From Chloroflexota bacterium (GTDB lineage: Bacteria; Chloroflexota; UBA11872; UBA12225), in the NCBI GenBank assembly GCA_030447525.1, contig JAUJOR010000003.1:1-62193 (forward strand): 62,193 nucleotides of DNA, read 5' to 3'. The notes under the pieces were generated by a model. It was not told where the DNA came from, made no database searches, and saw only the letters and a program-made list of their open reading frames with translations. This document shows positions 57,836 through 62,193 of this stretch, one piece after another; positions within the stretch are counted from its first letter, which is position 1, and each line of letters starts with the position of its first letter. Position numbers and translations under genes: made by a program.

Positions 57836-58375
57836 TCCAGCCCCGACCGCCCGCTACCTCGAGCAAGCCCTTCGCCACCAAGTCTGCAAGATCACGCGTC
57901 GCCGTCCGCTCCGGCGCGCGATGGTCCCACGCTCACGGGCATGCGTCAGTCCCCGATACTGCCGCTCGTTGGTCTCGCCGCGCTCCAGCAGCGCCCGGAA
58001 CGGTTCCGTCACGGGCGCGACCCCCTCGCGCGGGGCGATGCTGCGGAAGGTGATGACGAAGCTGAAGCCGTCCTCGCGGAACTCCGGTTCGGGCAGCCTC
58101 AGCCTCGCCATCTCCTGGCGCATGCGGCGGATGCCGAGCCCGACCTGCTCGATGTAGCCCCGCTCGACCAGCACGCGCGCCATCAGCCGGTTGCGCGAGA
58201 ACTGGTCGTAGCCCAGCCGCTCCAGCGTGATCGGCGGCGGCAAGCGCCCGGGGCTCCAGATCTCCAGGCGGTCGTCGAACAGGAACAGCCGCACCTTGGC
58301 CCCCTCCAGCGCCCAGTCGCGGTGCGCCACCCCGTTGGCCAGCGCCTCCTGCACGCTGAAGTCGAGACTGTCCCA
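57836..58375 (-). pseudogene. AlbA_2 (Schlafen-like) gene, C-terminal remnant copy
   Basis: The sequence reads VQEALANGVAHRDWALEGAKVRLFLFDDRLEIWSPGR, then MARVLVERGYIEQVGLGIRRMRQEMARL and GTIARR, very close to 28621-30189. It then loses about ten codons and shifts frame before LVAKGLLEVAGGRGWRTA. The N-terminal AlbA_2 domain is absent. The copy ends abruptly near 58375. Confidence 0.8.
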
Positions 58376-58966
58376 TTCTCGGTAAGACAGGAGGGGGTGT
58401 GGGAGTGGCGCCCGCGTGGAACGTGCCAGTGCCAGCGGCGCTCCACCTGGCGGGCAGACGCGTGACGCCTGTCGAGCGCACTGGCAGCCCCGCCGGGAGT
58501 GAGCCCGGCGTGCCGGTGCCTGCCGGCGGCGATGGTGGCGCCCGAGTCGTGGCGCAGGGGCTCGACCGCGCCACCTACAGCAGAGCCAAGGTGAGATCCG
58601 TATACGAGGCACAGGGCACCCACGTAGTACGACAACGAGAGATTCCGGTGCCGGCCGGTGCGGTAGGTAGGTCATGCTGAGTGTAACGACCTATCCGTGC
58701 CTTCCAGCAGAACTCGACGGATTCTTCGCTGCGCTCAGACCCTGCCCTCGAGCTGAGCGAAGGGACGACAAAGTCTCGTTGTCGTAGTAGGTCCCACCGT
58801 GGCTTAGGTACAAGTATAGAAAGGGCAGGCGGAGCTGGATCAGGCCGGCGGCCGCCGCTCGGACCGCCTGCCGCCTGAGCACGCGCGGCCGGTACTGGGC
58901 ATGAAACCGGACGACCGGAAGATCGTGGCGCAACGCGAAGTCACGTTTGACTGGCCCGCCCGGCGG
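58376..58966. other. Region without gene; contains a REP-like repeat
   Basis: No supported gene. A repeat-like element occurs at 58719-58762: GGATTCTTCGCTGCGCTCAG and the inverse CTGAGCGAAG 14 bases later. Such TTCGCTGCGCTCAG palindromes are common dispersed repeats in Chloroflexota-like genomes. It lies between a broken gene and the end of a sugar-binding protein gene. Confidence 0.42.
58719..58762. repeat. REP-like dispersed palindrome
   Basis: CTTCGCT plus GCTCAG is followed by CTGAGCGAAG, leaving a stem with an unpaired TGC. The wording matches a class of dispersed genomic repeats. It is a single copy in this window. Confidence 0.45.
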
Positions 58967-60253
58967 CTAGCGGCGCACCTCGTCCAGCGCCTGCTGCCCC
59001 TCCTGGGCCGCCTGGCCGAGCGCCTCCTTGGCGGACGACTCGCCGTTCAGCACCCTGGCCACGGCGCGGCCGATGGCGCCGTTAACCATGCCCCACACGG
59101 GTGTCTGGGGCAGCGCCACCGCGGACGTGAGCGCCTCCTTGACCACGTCCCAGTGCGGGTTTACCTTCGGGAACTCGGGGTCGTCGTTGAATTTCTGCAC
59201 TGGGGAGGGCCGCCCCTGCGCCAGCACGAATAGCTTGTTGCCCTCACCCACCGTGAGGAACTTGAGCCACTCCCAGGCGGCGTCGGTCTTCTTGCTCCCC
59301 TGGGGGATGAAGTACAGCCAGGCCACGTCTGCCAGGTACTGCGGCTTCGCGCGTGTGTTCTTCGTATTGTGCGGGATGAGCGCGGCGCCGTACTGGAAGC
59401 TGGGGTTGAACTTGGTGGCCTCGTTCTGCATGATGAAGAAGAAGGCCACCGTCTCCGTCCACATCCCGATCTTCCCCTGGTAGCGGGGGATGTTGGCGTT
59501 GGTGCCCTGCCCTGAGGTGGCGGCGTTCTGCACCTCCGTCACGTACCTGTCCACGGCGGCCTTGCTGCCGTAGACCCGGTTGGTGAAGTCGCGCATCCAC
59601 TCCAGGGTCTCCACCCCCTGTGCGCTGTTGAAGGCCACCTTGGCGCCGTCGTCGGTGAGCAGCTGGCCGTCATTGAGCAGCATCCAGTTGGCGAACCCCA
59701 GGCCGCCGTGCGCCGGCGTGGGCATCCCGATGCGGCTGAAGGAGTCGCCGCTCTTTTGCGTCAGCCGCGTGGACTGCGTCGCCAGGTCGTCCCAGCTAGC
59801 GGGCGGCTTCCTCGGGTCGAGGCCCACGGCCTGGAGGGCCTCCACGTTCATGTACAGGTAGCTCCAGTCGCCCTGCGTCAGCTGGGACAGGCCGTGGTAG
59901 CTCCCTTTGGTCTGCGCCATCTTGGCCAGGGCGGGGTAGAGGATGGTCTCGGGCGCGATCTTGTCCCGCTTTAGCAGGTCGTCCAGTTTCATGGCGGCGC
60001 CCTGCACCGCCCACTGGGCGACCAGTGTGGACTGCAGCATCACCACGTCCGGCGGGGTGCCGGCGGTGATCTGGGCCATGATCTTGTCCGCCGGCATGCC
60101 GCCGGCGTTGCCGGGGGCGGAGGTGAGCACCATCTGATTGTTGATGGTGGCGTGGGGCTGCAGCTTCTTGAACGCCTCCACCTGCGCGGCGGCGAGCGGC
60201 TCGCGTACCCCGTCCCAGCGGTGCTGCCAGTCCAGCGTCACTGGCTCGGTCAC
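58967..60253 (-). CDS. ABC transporter sugar-binding protein lacking signal
   Basis: This is a 428-residue family-1 extracellular solute-binding protein: VTLDWQHRWDG, AQITAGTPPDVVML, GSYHGLSQLTQGDWSYLYMNVEALQAVGLDP, and PQGSKKTDAAWEWLKFLT at the C-terminal side. It starts with GTG 60253, directly at the mature domain; the usual lipoprotein signal is missing. The upstream in-frame sequence (GGASQAGQTGGAR) resembles the linker after a lipobox, but no signal or Cys precedes it, so the 5' end is probably lost. No permease genes are nearby. Confidence 0.85.
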   Translation of the reverse strand: MTEPVTLDWQHRWDGVREPLAAAQVEAFKKLQPHATINNQMVLTSAPGNAGGMPADKIMAQITAGTPPDVVMLQSTLVAQWAVQGAAMKLDDLLKRDKIAPETILYPALAKMAQTKGSYHGLSQLTQGDWSYLYMNVEALQAVGLDPRKPPASWDDLATQSTRLTQKSGDSFSRIGMPTPAHGGLGFANWMLLNDGQLLTDDGAKVAFNSAQGVETLEWMRDFTNRVYGSKAAVDRYVTEVQNAATSGQGTNANIPRYQGKIGMWTETVAFFFIMQNEATKFNPSFQYGAALIPHNTKNTRAKPQYLADVAWLYFIPQGSKKTDAAWEWLKFLTVGEGNKLFVLAQGRPSPVQKFNDDPEFPKVNPHWDVVKEALTSAVALPQTPVWGMVNGAIGRAVARVLNGESSAKEALGQAAQEGQQALDEVRR

Positions 60254-61028
60254 CCTGGCGCCCCCGGTCTGCCCCGCCTGGGACGCGCCCCCCCGGCGTC
60301 CATTGCTCGAGCTGGCGTACTACGCGCGCAGAATCCTGTCCCCAGACACTGCGGAGCCCCAACGGCGCAGCGACCTGCAGGAGATCCAGCACGACGTCCT
60401 CGGCTGGTGGGACGATCTGCCCGCACAGGTGGCAGCGCTCGGCACGCTCGCGGGACGCCTGGCAGCGGTGTCCCCGCGTTACCGGCGCCCCCGCGGAGGG
60501 ACGCATCGGCTAGTCTGCCTTGGAGAAGTGTGGTTCTGATTCCTCCCTGCGTTGCCTACAAATGCCGGGATCAGGCCGCACGGGAGGAGCTGGGTGGGGG
60601 CGCATCGTCTGACCACCGCTCGGGGTCTGCGGGCAACGGCGATGAAGAGCGTGGCCGCGGCGAGGAAGTGCCCGTTGCGAGTCGCGCGGACCTCTCGCTG
60701 AGTTGCGGTGGCATGTTCTGGGCGGTGTGAGTATGGTCAATGCGCCCGACCCGCGCCCATCCAGTCTACGATCTCACTTCCTCACGCCGGTGGAGGTTGT
60801 AGTGGTGATAGGGGCGGCCCGCCGCGCGCTCGACCTCGCGCTCCCATCGGCGGGGGCGGGGGCGCGCCTGGGGCCGGCGCTGGGGGTATGGCGCACGGGC
60901 AGTGCGGGGACCGAGCTGGCCGCCGTCCCCGCACCGCGGGCTGTGGGATGGAACCGGTGGTCCAGGACTTGATGGGTTCGTAAGGCGAGAGCCGAGAGAA
61001 CTGAACACGGAGCACGGAGAAGCGACAG
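60254..61028. other. 775-base region without a supported gene
   Basis: The minus strand upstream of the binding-protein gene carries a short CHLCGQIV-containing frame with no known family, and plus-strand frames are Gly/Arg-rich. I see no RNA gene. It should include the promoter for the next binding protein and the lost 5' end of the previous one. Confidence 0.4.
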
Positions 61029-62193
61029 ATGATCGTCCTGAACGCCTGGACGCGACGCTCGCGTCGCGCAGTGGTGGCGGGTGGTGGGTTGGCGGGCGCG
61101 CTCGGAGTCGTGGCGGCGTGTGCCGCTCCGGGGCAGGGGGCCGGCGGCGGGTCGGCGCAGGGCGGGCAGGTAAAGACGCCGGTGTCACTGACGTGGCTGG
61201 CACGGACCGACATGGGGCCGGTGATGAGCGACTGGCACCAGAAGAGCGCGGCCGCGTTCGCGGCGCAGGAGCCCAACGTGACAATCGACATGGGAGCGGC
61301 GACGTCGGGCGACTACAACACCAAGGCGACGGCGATGTTCGCGGGCGGGACGCCGCCGGACGTGATGGGCAACTACGCGGGCGGATTCGGCACGTTCGTG
61401 GTGAACGGCTGGCTGGACGACCTACTGCCGTACGCCAATCGGGACAAGTTCGATCTCAAGTCGTTTGAGACGTCTGCGCTCGAGGCGGTCCGACGGGAGG
61501 GGAAGCTGCTGGGCCTGCCAGTCGGGCACAATCCGTGGGTGCTGTTCGTCAACCACTCCCTCCTGCAAGAGCGGGGGGTGGCGCTGCCGCCGACCGACTG
61601 GAAGGACCGGCGGTGGAACCTGGAGACGCTAGTCAAGGTGGCGCAGCAGCTGATCACGCGCGGCGACGCCAGCACGGCGACGTGGGGGGTGCTGCACCCG
61701 GAGGGGCAGATGGAGACGCAGGCGATCTGGCTGTGGGGGGCGGATCCGCTCAACCCGCAGGGCGGCCCGGAGAAGTCGAGCGCCTACCAGACGGGGACGA
61801 TCACGCAGGTGCACTACACGCAGCCGAAGGTGGTGGAGGCGGTGCAGGCAAACGTGGACCTGATGCACCGGCACCGGGTGGCGCCGACGCCGGCAGAGCA
61901 GCGGGACTTCGCCGCGGGGTGGGCGACGCCGCTGCACACGGGACGGCTGGGCTTCTGGGCCGCGGGGGCGTGGTCGCTGCGCAACTTTAAGGAGAGCGCA
62001 GTGCCGTTCAAGTGGGGGCTCGCGCCACTGGCGCACGGGCTGGGCGCGACGGCAGCGAACACGGCCGGGCTGTTCAACGACGCCTTCCACGTGGTGAAGG
62101 GCACGAAGGCGGCGGAGGCGGCGTACCGGCTGGTGGCGTTCCTGGCCACGGGCGAGCGGGCCCAGGGCTACACCGAGGGGGCAGGGACGTTCC
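61029..62193 (+). CDS. ABC transporter sugar-binding protein, 3' partial
   Basis: ATG 61029 opens a frame that stays open to the window edge (388 codons). A signal with RRSRRAVVAGGGLAGALGVVAAC gives both a twin-arginine look and a lipobox (VVAAC), so the mature protein is probably lipid-anchored at the Cys. Mature features: LTWLARTDMGPVMSDWHQK, AGGTPPDVMGN, LPVGHNPWVLFVNHSLL, FWAAGAWSLRNFKE. It is a family-1 solute-binding protein. The permease genes presumably follow outside the window. Confidence 0.88.
   Translation, partial: MIVLNAWTRRSRRAVVAGGGLAGALGVVAACAAPGQGAGGGSAQGGQVKTPVSLTWLARTDMGPVMSDWHQKSAAAFAAQEPNVTIDMGAATSGDYNTKATAMFAGGTPPDVMGNYAGGFGTFVVNGWLDDLLPYANRDKFDLKSFETSALEAVRREGKLLGLPVGHNPWVLFVNHSLLQERGVALPPTDWKDRRWNLETLVKVAQQLITRGDASTATWGVLHPEGQMETQAIWLWGADPLNPQGGPEKSSAYQTGTITQVHYTQPKVVEAVQANVDLMHRHRVAPTPAEQRDFAAGWATPLHTGRLGFWAAGAWSLRNFKESAVPFKWGLAPLAHGLGATAANTAGLFNDAFHVVKGTKAAEAAYRLVAFLATGERAQGYTEGAGTF

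Noticed and set aside
58399..58680. Plus-strand frame after the AlbA_2 remnant
   Set aside because: It is a Gly/Arg/Val-rich frame with no family pattern and no ribosome site, in a region of fragments.
1..62193. tRNA or rRNA genes as integration sites
   Set aside because: No cloverleaf-like sequence with a TTC-arm pattern was recognised by eye at the element edges; a covariance-model scan would be needed to exclude one.

Overview
The window is high-GC (roughly 70% by eye), bacterial, and most like a filamentous or thermophilic Chloroflexota genome of the Thermomicrobia type. This rests on the GC level, the style of the secreted sugar-binding proteins, the Ycf35/DUF2997 gene cluster, a large STAND-type regulator and a short TTCGCTGCGCTCAG repeat. 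The lineage is an inference. No rRNA, tRNA or CRISPR array was seen.

Region 1 (1-1450) is the edge of a catabolic chromosomal segment on the minus strand: a partial FAD oxidoreductase, an SDR and the C-terminus of an acyl-CoA dehydrogenase. The dehydrogenase is cut exactly where the tail of a primase-like gene starts on the plus strand, so 1449/1452 looks like a recombination or integration boundary.

Region 2 (1452-25325) is a nearly all-plus, tightly overlapping block that reads as the core of a plasmid or integrative element. It holds SSB, RadC-like protein, a Ycf46-like AAA protein with DUF1257, DUF2997 and a radical-SAM activase, a PP-loop ATPase beside a TGT/DpdA-like TIM barrel, a sliding clamp (DnaN), PRTRC proteins C, B, A and ThiF, a DUF6094-type DNA methyltransferase and an SNF2 helicase. 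At least three proteins near the clamp end in QLxLF, the canonical clamp-binding peptide. The methyltransferase is interrupted, immediately after its catalytic NPPY motif, by a 3-kb group II intron that encodes a maturase and also a separate GNAT acetyltransferase in domain IV.

Region 3 (25326-28490) is a metal-resistance cargo: a CadC-type repressor with a likely operator, a P1B ATPase with an unusual CSC motif, and a small ABM-like protein. Region 4 (28500-47814) is mostly minus strand: an AlbA_2 (Schlafen-like) ATPase with a frameshifted partner, a Cas4-like nuclease split over two membrane-anchored proteins, then about 12 kb of small multi-pass membrane proteins from at least four paralogous families. 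These are interspersed with a truncated comM, an XRE-like gene, a PIN toxin pair, an FAD monooxygenase, an LPxTG-tailed Cu/Zn SOD and a PDZ-TM-GAF-LuxR sensor. Many of these carry frameshifts, a stop codon or deletions.

Region 5 (47815-62193) holds normal chromosomal genes (DUF4242, a large ATPase/TPR regulator, sulfite oxidase-like enzyme, Gfo/Idh/MocA dehydrogenase, SnoaL-like protein, LuxR regulator, two sugar-binding proteins). They are interleaved with broken duplicates of genes found in region 4 (comM, XRE-like, AlbA_2) and an IS630 remnant. Repeated fragments of the same few genes plus a shared palindromic repeat suggest a history of duplication and deletion in a hot spot for defence and mobile genes.
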